Positions 18,327-26,908 of a DNA stretch of 64,000 bases are shown one piece after another (positions within the stretch are counted from its first letter, which is position 1; each line of letters starts with the position of its first letter). The stretch spans positions 1 to 64,000 of the forward strand of contig NZ_QWLJ01000016.1 in the NCBI RefSeq assembly GCF_009917385.1. The letters run 5' to 3'. Made by a program: the position numbers and the translations under genes. Origin of the DNA: Roseburia sp. 1XD42-34 (lineage in GTDB: Bacteria > Bacillota > Bacilli > Bacillales > Amphibacillaceae). Under the pieces are notes generated by a model. That model worked only from the letters and a program-made list of their open reading frames with translations. It searched no databases and was not told where the DNA came from.

Positions 18327-19653
18327 AATTGTTATCGCAAATCGAGGAGAGATTGCCGCACGAATTATTCACACGTGTAAAAAATTAAATATTCGAACAG
18401 TTAGCATCTATTCAGAAGCTGATCAATACGCACCTCACGTGGAAATGGCGGATGAAAGCTATTTAATTGGTCCTCCTAGAGTGCAGGAGAGCTATTTAAA
18501 TGCAGAAAAAATCATTGAAATAGCAAAAGACGTGAAGGCTGACGCTATCCATCCTGGCTATGGGTTTTTAAGTGAAAACGCCGAGTTTGCTGAACAATGT
18601 GAACAAGCTGGATTATTGTTTATTGGCCCGAGAAGTGATGTTATAAAAAAAATGGGGAGTAAAATTGAAGCTAGACGAGCAATGCAAGCAGCAGGAGTTC
18701 CTGTTGTTCCTGGAACGGACGGAGCTGTTGCAACAGTGGAAGAGGCTGCTTTATATGCTAGTCAAATTGGCTACCCAGTAATGGTAAAAGCATCTGCAGG
18801 AGGCGGGGGAGTTGGCATGCAAGTAGTGCATTCCGAAGCTGAACTGAAATCGGCATTTACAAATAATGCTAAACGAGCCCAAAGCTTATTTGGTGATGGA
18901 TCAATGTTTATTGAAAAAAAGTTGGAAGATACCAGACATATTGAGATTCAAGTGCTAGCTGATCATCATGGGAATGTAGTTCATTTATTTGAACGCGAAT
19001 GTTCAATTCAGCGGAGAAATCAAAAAGTGATTGAAGAAGCACCATCTCCATTTATTTCCGATGCAACTAGGAAAGAAATGGGTAAAAAAGCAGTTCAGGC
19101 AGCAGAAGCTTTGGCATATACAAACGCTGGTACTATCGAGTTTTTAGTAGATAAGCAGGAGAATTTTTACTTTTTAGAAATGAATACACGGATTCAAGTA
19201 GAACATCCAATAACAGAAGAAATAACAGGAGTGGATATTGTAGAAAAACAGCTGGAAATAGCAAGTGGTCAATCGTTAAAGCTAGCACAACAAGAACTTT
19301 CGATTCAGGGTCATGCCATAGAAGCAAGAGTTTATGCAGAAGATCCGAAGACGTTTTTCCCTTCACCTGGGCGGATTGATGTATTTCAACCGCCAGAGGG
19401 AGAATATATCCGTAACGAAATTTCAGTGCATAGCAACTATGACGTCACACCATTTTACGATCCAATGATTGCAAAGCTCATCGTTCATGGCTCATCAAGA
19501 GCAGAAGCGATCGATCGATTAAAACTTGCATTATCTCAGTATAAAATTTCTGGTATTAAAACAAATATCCCTATGTTATTAGCTGTTGTGGAACATGAGC
19601 AATTTCAAGCTGGTAATACAACCACTACTTTTTTAGAAAGGTATTACAAATAA
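18316..19653 (+). CDS. yngHA: Biotin carboxylase subunit (YngHA-like)
   Basis: Carboxylates the biotin of the small carrier protein using ATP and bicarbonate. It has the biotin-carboxylase N domain (IVIANRGEIAARI), ATP-grasp loop (VKASAGGGGVGMQ), catalytic stretch (HLFERECSIQRRNQK, EMNTRIQVEHPITEE) and C-terminal domain (ARVYAEDPKTFFPSPG). The 445-residue length is normal for a free-standing subunit. AGAGGGGG lies six bases before the ATG at 18316. A second accC, for fatty acid synthesis, would be expected elsewhere. The operon setting points to methylcrotonyl- or propionyl-CoA carboxylase. Confidence 0.9.
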   Translation: MINKIVIANRGEIAARIIHTCKKLNIRTVSIYSEADQYAPHVEMADESYLIGPPRVQESYLNAEKIIEIAKDVKADAIHPGYGFLSENAEFAEQCEQAGLLFIGPRSDVIKKMGSKIEARRAMQAAGVPVVPGTDGAVATVEEAALYASQIGYPVMVKASAGGGGVGMQVVHSEAELKSAFTNNAKRAQSLFGDGSMFIEKKLEDTRHIEIQVLADHHGNVVHLFERECSIQRRNQKVIEEAPSPFISDATRKEMGKKAVQAAEALAYTNAGTIEFLVDKQENFYFLEMNTRIQVEHPITEEITGVDIVEKQLEIASGQSLKLAQQELSIQGHAIEARVYAEDPKTFFPSPGRIDVFQPPEGEYIRNEISVHSNYDVTPFYDPMIAKLIVHGSSRAEAIDRLKLALSQYKISGIKTNIPMLLAVVEHEQFQAGNTTTTFLERYYK

Positions 19654-19742
19654 AGCTGAAAACATGTTAAAGGGGAATTTTATTTAACATATATAAACAC
19701 AATATGTTTGGAAAAAGTAGCGCAAACAAGGAGGATGTTAAA

Positions 19743-19952
19743 ATGGAAGTGAAAGCAACTATGGCAGGCAGTGTATGGAAGATAACAGTAGATAAAGGCG
19801 AAAAGGTAGAAGAAGGTCAAGACGTAGTCATTCTTGAATCGATGAAAATGGAAATCCCAATCGCAGCTGAACAGTCTGGTACGATAAAAGAATTCAAAGT
19901 ACAGGAAGGGGATTTTGTCAACGAAGGGGATGTTATTGCGGTCCTTGAATAA
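19743..19952 (+). CDS. yngHB: Biotin carboxyl carrier protein (YngHB-like)
   Basis: A 69-residue single biotinyl domain. The biotin-accepting lysine is in ESMKMEIP (Lys35), and the symmetrical beta-hairpin pattern (VKATMAGSVWKITVDKGEKV / GTIKEFKVQEGDFV) is complete. AAGGAGG lies seven bases before the ATG at 19743. An in-frame upstream start at 19704 precedes this ribosome site and is unlikely. It shuttles carboxyl groups between the biotin carboxylase upstream and the carboxyltransferase two genes downstream. Such tiny carriers are typical of the yng cluster and distinct from AccB. Confidence 0.92.
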   Translation: MEVKATMAGSVWKITVDKGEKVEEGQDVVILESMKMEIPIAAEQSGTIKEFKVQEGDFVNEGDVIAVLE

Positions 19953-20001
19953 TGGCGGATGTGTAAGCTTTTAAGTGTTCAAAGTGGAAAGGGGGTTAGG
20001 C

Positions 20002-20781
20002 ATGGGGAAATTCATAGATTTACAAAAGCGACAATCCGTTGCCATTGTAAAAATAAATCGACCTGAAGCAGCAAATGCGTTATCGCAACCATTATTAGAA
20101 GAATTACAAATGGTGCTTCAAAAAGTGGAGCAGGATGAATCCATCTTTTGTACGATTCTTACTGGTGAAGGAGAAAAAGCCTTTTGTGCAGGGGCAGATT
20201 TAAAAGAACGAGCAACGATGACCGATCAAGAAGTGATATCCGCGGTTACTGCGATTGGAGATACAGTAACCATGGTGGAAAACTTATCCATGCCGCTTAT
20301 AGCGGCTCTAAATGGTGTTGCCTTTGGTGGTGGCTTAGAGCTGGCATTAGCATGTGATATTCGAATAGCTGCTCGTCATGTAAAGATGGGACTTACAGAA
20401 ACATCCTTAGCTATTATCCCCGGAGCTGGAGGAACACAGCGGCTGCCTCGTTTAATCGGAATCGGGCAAGCGAAGCGATTAATCTACAGTGCTAAACGTA
20501 TTACTGCCGAAAAAGCCTTTCAGCTTGGATTAGTAGAAGAAGTTGTAGAAGGAAGCGAATTACACGACAGGGTGAAACAATTTGCAGTAACTATCGCAAA
20601 AAATGGTCCTATTGCACTTAGGCAAGCTAAGATGGCGATAAATAAAGGAATGGAAACCGATTTAGCAACAGGCCTACTTATTGAACGACTTGCTTATCAG
20701 CAGACCATTCCAACGAATGATCGTCATGAAGGATTACAAGCTTTTCGTGAAAAACGAACACCAAACTATCAGGGAAATTAA
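20002..20781 (+). CDS. yngF: Enoyl-CoA hydratase/isomerase family protein (YngF-like)
   Basis: A 259-residue crotonase-fold enzyme. The oxyanion-hole segments are AFCAGADLKERATM and ALNGVAFGGGLELALACDIR. LTETSLAIIPGAGGTQRLPR holds the two catalytic glutamates in the usual spacing. It probably hydrates 3-methylglutaconyl-CoA to HMG-CoA, if the operon is for leucine breakdown. The ATG at 20002 follows AAAGGGGG by six bases. In B. subtilis the HMG-CoA lyase gene yngG lies between yngHB and yngF. Here only 49 bases separate the genes and no lyase is present. Confidence 0.87.
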   Translation: MGKFIDLQKRQSVAIVKINRPEAANALSQPLLEELQMVLQKVEQDESIFCTILTGEGEKAFCAGADLKERATMTDQEVISAVTAIGDTVTMVENLSMPLIAALNGVAFGGGLELALACDIRIAARHVKMGLTETSLAIIPGAGGTQRLPRLIGIGQAKRLIYSAKRITAEKAFQLGLVEEVVEGSELHDRVKQFAVTIAKNGPIALRQAKMAINKGMETDLATGLLIERLAYQQTIPTNDRHEGLQAFREKRTPNYQGN

Positions 20782-20798
20782 ACGGGGGGAAAGGGAGA

Positions 20799-22328
20799 AT
20801 GTCCTACAGAAAGATATTTAATGAAAAAGTAGCTGCGATTAAAAGCGGTGGAAAAGAAAAGTATCATCAAAAGAATGAAGAAAAAGGGAAGCTGTTTGTA
20901 CGAGAGCGGCTGCGAAGATTATTAGACAGTGATTTGGATATAGAAGATGCCTTTTTTGCAAATTGTATGGACGATACATTACCATCAGATGGAGTTGTAA
21001 CTGGAATTGGAAAAATGAATGGTCAGTCCGTTTGTATCATGGCAAATGATTCGACGGTAAAGGCAGGTTCTTGGGGAAAACGCACGGTGGAAAAAATTAT
21101 TCGTATCCAAGAAACAGCATTGGCATTGGAAGTACCAATGGTTTATTTAGTCGATTCTGCAGGGGCAAGGATTACTGACCAAATAGAAATGTTCCCAGGA
21201 AGAAGAGGGGCAGGTCGAATTTTTCATAACCAAATAAAATTATCTGGACGCGTTCCACAAGTTTGTCTCTTGTTTGGTCCATCGGCAGCGGGTGGTGCTT
21301 ATATTCCAGCCTTCTGCGATATAGTTATCATGGTTGATGGAAATGCATCGATGTATTTAGGATCCCCACGGATGGCTGAAAAAGTCATTGGGGAAAAAGT
21401 GAGTTTAGAAGAGATGGGTGGTGCAGCGATGCATTGTTCCGTCTCTGGAGTCGGCGATGTGTTAGCTAAAACAGAGCAGGAAGCAATTGAGTTCACGCAA
21501 CTATATTTAAACTATTTTCCAGCTAATTTTAGGCATAAACCAGAAATAAAGGCAGCAAAAGCTGCCAAAAGTTTTGAAAAAAGCATTACTGATTTAATTC
21601 CAGAAAACCAAAATGCTCCTTTCAATATGTATGATCTTATTGAGCGGTTAATTGATGCAGATAGCTTTTGTGAAATAAAGAAAAAATTTGCGCCGGAATT
21701 AATCACTGGGCTAGCAAGAATAGATGGTCGCGCCATCGGAATTATCGCTAATCAACCCCGAATGAAAGGTGGCGTTTTATTTCCAGATTCCGCGGATAAA
21801 GCAGCCAAATTTATGCAACTCTGTGATGCGTTCAATATTCCATTATTGTTCTTAGTTGATGTACCAGGGTTTATGATCGGAACAAAAGTGGAGCGCGCCG
21901 GCATTATTCGTCACGGAGCCAAAATGCTTGCAACGATGAGTGAAGCTACAGTTCCAAAAATTTCAGTTATTGTAAGAAAAGCATATGGAGCAGGACTTTA
22001 TGCTATGGCAGGACCTGCGTTTGAACCAGATTGTTGCCTTGCACTCCCAACCGCTCAAATTGCTGTCATGGGACCTGAGGCGGCGGTGAATGCTGTATAT
22101 GCAAACAAAATTCAAGCATTGCCAGAAGCGGATCGACCTGCCTTTATTAAAGAGAAACAAGCAGAATATAAACAGGACATCGATATTTATCGTTTAGCAT
22201 CAGAAATGGTTGTAGACGCTATTATCGATCCTGAAAAGCTGCGAGAAGAGTTAAACATGCGCTTTTCTCTTTACGATTCTAAAAAAGTAACCTTTACGGA
22301 AAGAAAGCACGGTGTATATCCAGTCTAG
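20799..22328 (+). CDS. yngE: Acyl-CoA carboxyltransferase subunit (YngE-like)
   Basis: A 509-residue carboxyltransferase with both crotonase-like halves in one chain, as in propionyl-CoA and methylcrotonyl-CoA carboxylase beta subunits. Motifs include MVYLVDSAGARITDQIEMFP, LFGPSAAGGAYIPAFCD and LVDVPGFMIGTKVERAGI, followed by a glycine-rich biotin/acyl-CoA site (RKAYGAGLYAMAGPAF). It accepts CO2 from the YngHB carrier. The DQIEMFPGRRG region is typical of methylcrotonyl-CoA carboxylase, favouring the leucine pathway, but this is family knowledge rather than proof. It is the last gene of the operon. Confidence 0.87.
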   Translation: MSYRKIFNEKVAAIKSGGKEKYHQKNEEKGKLFVRERLRRLLDSDLDIEDAFFANCMDDTLPSDGVVTGIGKMNGQSVCIMANDSTVKAGSWGKRTVEKIIRIQETALALEVPMVYLVDSAGARITDQIEMFPGRRGAGRIFHNQIKLSGRVPQVCLLFGPSAAGGAYIPAFCDIVIMVDGNASMYLGSPRMAEKVIGEKVSLEEMGGAAMHCSVSGVGDVLAKTEQEAIEFTQLYLNYFPANFRHKPEIKAAKAAKSFEKSITDLIPENQNAPFNMYDLIERLIDADSFCEIKKKFAPELITGLARIDGRAIGIIANQPRMKGGVLFPDSADKAAKFMQLCDAFNIPLLFLVDVPGFMIGTKVERAGIIRHGAKMLATMSEATVPKISVIVRKAYGAGLYAMAGPAFEPDCCLALPTAQIAVMGPEAAVNAVYANKIQALPEADRPAFIKEKQAEYKQDIDIYRLASEMVVDAIIDPEKLREELNMRFSLYDSKKVTFTERKHGVYPV

Positions 22329-23025
22329 CAGTCTTACTTCTAGACTGCTTACAAATAGCGGAAAGGTAAATGAAGCCATATGGAAGAGCTTTCCTTTATA
22401 CTTGCTCCTTACTTTACAACAGAAAGCCTCCATCCTTTACAAGTTAGGATGGAGGCAAACTTCAGCTAACAGAGGGTTAAGTCCCCGATTAAACCACAAG
22501 TAATAAGGATTTCGAGAATACATCCTCTATCATTTTCTTTATCTACCGTATTTCTAGATTCTCTATGCTTTTTATAGGAGAGAAAAACATTTTTCATCAC
22601 GCATAAACTTCAAACCGAACGATGAAATAAAGAAACTTTTAAAAAGGGTTATGCGTTTCATAAAGGGAAAAAGTCTTGAATGTTACATTTGCACTTTGTA
22701 ATAGCGAACGAGAAATGGGATTGTAAAAGGTTACTAGTTTAATTTCTACATTCAAAATATCTAGACGATTGTCTTTATGCGTGGGCTACATTAGAAAAAT
22801 GGGAACGTTTGTTCTCTTTCGTTAATTGATCTTGAAATATTGCCAAAATCTAAAAAAAACATGGGATTTATTATTAAAACCGAATAAAATAGAAGTTTTC
22901 CTTAATAAACATATTGTTATAGCTGTTTTGGACAGCCTTCCCTCATTTGTGGTTCATATTCTTTCATGGTATGGTTAAATATGTCACAAACTTTGTATTG
23001 ACTTTTTAAGGGAGGTGCTGATAAA
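22329..23025. other. Intergenic region between yngE and osmoprotectant transporter
   Basis: CAGTCTAG/CTAGACTG forms a hairpin across the yngE stop. A second stem-loop lies at 22426-22456. The remainder is AT-rich, with no gene. The promoter of the next operon must lie near its right end. Confidence 0.45.
22426..22456. terminator. Stem-loop downstream of yngE
   Basis: GCCTCCATCCT (22426-22436) pairs perfectly with AGGATGGAGGC (22446-22456). No T run follows on the plus strand, so it may be a processing or stability element rather than a true terminator. Confidence 0.5.
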
Positions 23026-23679
23026 ATGGAAAGTTTGCTAAACTTTATTAATCAAAATGCTGAACAAATTATTCAATATACGATAGAGCATATAGAGCTA
23101 GTAAGTATCGCAATTATTATCTCTATACTCATCGGTGTTCCTCTTGGTGTTTATTTAACAACGAATCAAGCATTAGCAGAAACGATTCTACACCTAGCTT
23201 CTATTATTATGACTATTCCTAGTATCGCCTTATTCGGCATTATGATTCCGTTGCTTTCTATTATTGATCAAGGAATTGGGTTTTTACCAGCATTAATAGC
23301 GTTAATATTATATTCTCAACTCCCTATTATTCGGAATACGTATACTGCCATTAATAATGTAGATCCAAAAATTCGTGATGCGGCAAAAGGAATTGGTATG
23401 ACAACTTTTCAACGACTCATCCGTGTGGAAATTCCAAATGGGATGCCTCTTATTATGGCAGGGATACGAACGGCAACAGTTTTAAATATTGGGATTGCAA
23501 CCATTGCAGCTTTCATAGGTTCGGGCGGGATAGGGGTGTTAATTAATCAGGGAATCTCTAGGTCTAACCATACGATGGTCTTAGCTGGCGCAATAGTTGT
23601 TTCTATATTAGCAATTGTTGCAGATTTAATTTTAAAATTTGTTCAAGTAAAATTTACGCCAAAAGGAATTAATAATTAG
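23026..23679 (+). CDS. Osmoprotectant ABC transporter permease (first)
   Basis: A 217-residue ProW/OpuCB-type permease with about five hydrophobic segments and the cytoplasmic coupling loop AAKGIGMTTFQRLIRVEIPN. It forms a heterodimer with the second permease three genes on. A strong ribosome site (GGGAGGTG) precedes the ATG. It heads a compact four-gene operon (permease, ATPase, permease, binding protein), an order different from opuC of B. subtilis. Likely substrates are glycine betaine, choline or related solutes, inferred from family. Confidence 0.87.
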   Translation: MESLLNFINQNAEQIIQYTIEHIELVSIAIIISILIGVPLGVYLTTNQALAETILHLASIIMTIPSIALFGIMIPLLSIIDQGIGFLPALIALILYSQLPIIRNTYTAINNVDPKIRDAAKGIGMTTFQRLIRVEIPNGMPLIMAGIRTATVLNIGIATIAAFIGSGGIGVLINQGISRSNHTMVLAGAIVVSILAIVADLILKFVQVKFTPKGINN

Positions 23680-23689
23680 AGGTGGTTTC

Positions 23690-24658
23690 GTGATTCAATT
23701 TAAACAAGTCTCCAAGGTATATAATGATGAGGTTCAAGCATTGCGTGGTATTAATTTGCACGTAAAAGAAGGTGAGATGGCGATTTTAATTGGCCCTTCT
23801 GGGTGTGGAAAAACAACTTTACTGCGATTAGTCAATCAATTAGAAACAATGACCTCTGGGGAAATTATTCTTCATAAAGAAAATATTAAACAAATTGATA
23901 AAATTAAAGTCCGTCGACAAATCGGATATGTCATTCAAAGCAACGGCTTATTTCCAAATATGACTATTGAAAAAAATGTAATGATTGTTCCGGACTTATT
24001 AGGCTGGGACAGAGAAAAACAAAAAAAGCGATTTCATTATTTAATGGAGTTAATTGGAATGAACCCCGATGAATACCGTAGAAGGTACCCGCATGAGCTA
24101 TCCGGCGGACAGCAGCAACGTATTGGCGTTGCTCGAGCTTTAGCTGCAGATCCTCCTATTATGTTAATGGATGAACCGTTTGGAGCACTTGATCCAATTA
24201 TCCGTTTAAGATTACAAGAGGAGTTTTTACAAATCCAACGAGAAGTAAGAAAAACGGTACTATTCGTTAGTCATGATATGGATGAAGCTGTAAAAATGGG
24301 AGATAAAATTGTATTAATGCGAAACGGAGAGATGATGCAAGCCGATACTCCTGCAAAGATATTGCTACATCCTAAAAACCATTTTGTGGAGGAATTTGTT
24401 GGTGAAGATCGTATTCTAAAAAGTTTAAAACTTTATACGCTAAGGGACCTAGTTAAAGAAGTAAACTTATGTTCCATTACTGATATAAATGATAAGCCAT
24501 CCATAAACTTGGACGCTTCTTTACATCATGTATTTTCTATGTTATTACATCAGGGGTATCAGCAGCTCGCAGTAGTCGAACAAGATAAGCTGTTGGGAAT
24601 GGTAGATATAAGTGTAATTGAACAATTTATTCGCTTAGAACAGCAAAAGCTGCTGTGA
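23690..24658 (+). CDS. Osmoprotectant ABC transporter ATPase
   Basis: A 322-residue ATPase with GPSGCGKTT (Walker A), [16 protein letters not shown] (signature) and PIMLMDEPFGALDP (Walker B). A shortened C-terminal regulatory part (about residues 240-320) retains one CBS-like repeat (HHVFSMLLHQGYQQLAVVEQ). The start is GTG at 23690 with GAGGTGG before it, 10 bases after the permease stop. It is a paralogue of the ATPase at 6195. Confidence 0.88.
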   Translation: MIQFKQVSKVYNDEVQALRGINLHVKEGEMAILIGPSGCGKTTLLRLVNQLETMTSGEIILHKENIKQIDKIKVRRQIGYVIQSNGLFPNMTIEKNVMIVPDLLGWDREKQKKRFHYLMELIGMNPDEYRRRYPHELSGGQQQRIGVARALAADPPIMLMDEPFGALDPIIRLRLQEEFLQIQREVRKTVLFVSHDMDEAVKMGDKIVLMRNGEMMQADTPAKILLHPKNHFVEEFVGEDRILKSLKLYTLRDLVKEVNLCSITDINDKPSINLDASLHHVFSMLLHQGYQQLAVVEQDKLLGMVDISVIEQFIRLEQQKLL

Positions 24659-24676
24659 CATAGGAAGGGTGAAATA

Positions 24677-25429
24677 ATGAGTTGGAACAAGCGAATAGCC
24701 ATTATAGTAAAACTATTTTTTAGCATAATCGTAATAGTTTTTTTTTATTGGGCAATAACAAACAATATGCTTTCTCATATTACGAATGAAGCAACTGAAT
24801 TTCTTGCGTTATTAAAGCAACATATTACAATTATATTCATCTCTGGCGGATTGGCTGTATTGATTGCTGTTCCACTAGGTATATTGGTAACTAGACCGAT
24901 GTTTAAAAAAGTGGATTGGCTCATTGTGAACATGGCAAATCTGGGACAAACGATTCCGAGCTTAGCTGTACTAGCTCTAGCCATGGGAATATTAGGAATT
25001 GGAATCAAAGCTGCCATTGTAGCGTTATTTATTTATTCACTTCTGCCTATCCTGCAAAACACAATCGCAGGTTTAGAATCTGTTAACAAGCAGACAATCG
25101 ATGCTGCGGAGGGAATGGGGCTCACCTCTTTACAAATTTTGTGGAAAATAGAGCTTCCTCATGCAGCATATTCTATTATGGCTGGGATTCGGACTGCTTT
25201 AGTTATTAATGTGGGAACTGCTGCTCTTGCTTATTTAATTGGAGGCGGTGGTTTAGGGGTATGGATTTTTACTGGAATACAAATGTTTGATCATACCTAT
25301 CTCATTTCTGGAGCTGTTCCAGTCACCGTATTAGCTATTGCCATGGATTATCTACTAAAGGGAGTTCAAATGATGGTTGATCCCAAAGGGTTGCGTCTAG
25401 CTAGAAAAATACAACATATGGAGGAATAA
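24677..25429 (+). CDS. Osmoprotectant ABC transporter permease (second)
   Basis: A 250-residue permease with an N-terminal extra membrane segment (FFSIIVIVFFYWAI) and then the conserved permease core (GLGQTIPSLAVLALAM-like segment, AAEGMGLTSLQILWKIELPH coupling loop). It pairs with the gene at 23026. It lies 18 bases after the ATPase and its stop is three bases before the binding-protein start, indicating one transcript. Confidence 0.87.
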   Translation: MSWNKRIAIIVKLFFSIIVIVFFYWAITNNMLSHITNEATEFLALLKQHITIIFISGGLAVLIAVPLGILVTRPMFKKVDWLIVNMANLGQTIPSLAVLALAMGILGIGIKAAIVALFIYSLLPILQNTIAGLESVNKQTIDAAEGMGLTSLQILWKIELPHAAYSIMAGIRTALVINVGTAALAYLIGGGGLGVWIFTGIQMFDHTYLISGAVPVTVLAIAMDYLLKGVQMMVDPKGLRLARKIQHMEE

Positions 25430-25432
25430 TGG

Positions 25433-26326
25433 ATGAAACGCTTAGTTATAGCCTTAATTTTAATAGGTCTAGTCATTTCTGGTTGTAGTAGTGATAAAAA
25501 GAAAATTACAGTTGGGGCTAAAAACTTTACAGAACAATTTCTCTTAGCCAAAATGACAGTTCTGCTGTTAGAGGATAATGGGTTTGTGGTTGATGAAAAA
25601 AGCAATATGGGGAGTGCTGCATTACGGCAGGCGTTAGAGAATAAGCAAGTAGATGTCACTTGGGATTACGTGGCTACAGCTTTAGTTACTTATTTAGATC
25701 AAGAGCCAATCAATGATAAACAAGAAGCTTTTAATAAGGTCAAAAAAATAGATAAAGCAGAAAACGAAATATATTGGAGTAATTTAGCAGAAGCAAATAA
25801 TACGTACACTGTAGTCATGCGCAAGAAGGATGCAGAAAACTTAGGAATAAAAACGTTAAGTGACTTAGGTAAATATATGAACGAATCTAACAGTCCATTT
25901 ACGATTGCTTCTGATTCAGAGTTTGCAAATCGTCCTGATGGAATACCTGGTTTGGAAAAAACGTATAACTTTAATTTTAAAGATGGAAGTGTGAAAGAAA
26001 TGAGTTATGGACTTAATTATAAGGCCTTAGCGAAAGAAGAAGTCGATTTAGCAAATGGTCATGCAACAGACGGAAGAGTTGAAGCATTTGACTTAATTAA
26101 TTTAGAAGATGATAAACAATTTTTCCCGCCTTACAACATCGCATTAGCTATCACTGAAGAAACTAAAGAAAAATATCCAGAAATTGAAGAAATAACTAAG
26201 CCATTAGCTGAAATATTGACAGATGAAACTTTGCGTAATTTAAATTACTTAGTGGATATTGAAGAGAAGAGTGTAGACGAAGTTGCCAAACAGTTTTTAA
26301 TAGAAAATGGATTATTAGAAGAATAA
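25433..26326 (+). CDS. Osmoprotectant-binding lipoprotein
   Basis: The extracellular receptor of the transporter. The lipoprotein signal is short, ending in LVISGC (lipobox cysteine near residue 18). The mature part is an OpuCC/OsmF-type domain: ITVGAKNFTEQFLLAKM, WDYVATALVTYL, NGHATDGRVEAFDLINLEDD, FFPPYNIALAI. The 297-residue length is normal. It shares a distant C-terminal motif (LNYLVDIEEKSVDEVAKQFL) with the fused receptor encoded at 7255. Tyrosines and tryptophans that could form an aromatic amine box are present, but their arrangement cannot be judged by eye. Confidence 0.9.
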   Translation: MKRLVIALILIGLVISGCSSDKKKITVGAKNFTEQFLLAKMTVLLLEDNGFVVDEKSNMGSAALRQALENKQVDVTWDYVATALVTYLDQEPINDKQEAFNKVKKIDKAENEIYWSNLAEANNTYTVVMRKKDAENLGIKTLSDLGKYMNESNSPFTIASDSEFANRPDGIPGLEKTYNFNFKDGSVKEMSYGLNYKALAKEEVDLANGHATDGRVEAFDLINLEDDKQFFPPYNIALAITEETKEKYPEIEEITKPLAEILTDETLRNLNYLVDIEEKSVDEVAKQFLIENGLLEE

Positions 26327-26421
26327 GCAAAAAGTGACACTCATCATTGAAGCGCAAAATCACCAATAGGTTGGATGCATCCAAATAAATTTTGTTAATA
26401 AAAGCATTTTACTTTAGATAC

Positions 26422-26475
26422 AAAAATCCGAACTAGTTAGAACTCTCCTAAAGAGTTGTGGTTCGGATTTTTCTT
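26422..26475 (+). terminator. Terminator after osmoprotectant operon
   Basis: AAATCCGAAC (26424-26433) pairs with GTTCGGATTT (26461-26470). Inside it AACTCT pairs with AGAGTT. The right arm runs into a T stretch. Confidence 0.85.
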
Positions 26476-26510
26476 CTGTGAATAAAGGCGCGAGCTCCCG
26501 AGAAACCGAG

Positions 26511-26785
26511 ATAAAGTGAACCTTCTATAGAGGGGATTTCTTTTCATGGTTAGTGGATCGAATCAAGGATTTAGGTGTTGTATCTCTAGTTTTGGCTATT
26601 TATCTCGCATGTAGATGCCGTAAGACTCTCACTTCAAAAGCATGAGTTAATACAAAAGGTCTAAGTGGGAGGAAACGTACCTACATGCCCGATTCATTTT
26701 AGGGCCTTTAGGTGATTACCCTTCTAGGTACTAACACTCAGTAGGAGTTGGAAGAAAACCCTAACTGAATGAAGTTTCACTTTAT
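26511..26785. mobile_element. MITE-like element with terminal inverted repeats
   Basis: About 275 bp, non-coding, bounded by ATAAAGTGAACCTTC on the left and the complement of ATAAAGTGAAACTTC on the right (one mismatch in 15). Inside, CTCTCACTT and AAGTGGGAG can pair. No reading frame longer than a few dozen codons is present. I did not see a target-site duplication or a second copy in the window, so mobility is inferred from the terminal repeats only. Confidence 0.55.
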
Positions 26786-26908
26786 TGAAGTCGGAAGCTT
26801 TAAGTAAATAGTGAATCATAATATTATTATGTAAACCATTAATAAAAACTATTAGTAGAAATAGAGGGTCATATCTCGTATAATAGACGCTAGTACAAAG
26901 GATAAGGG

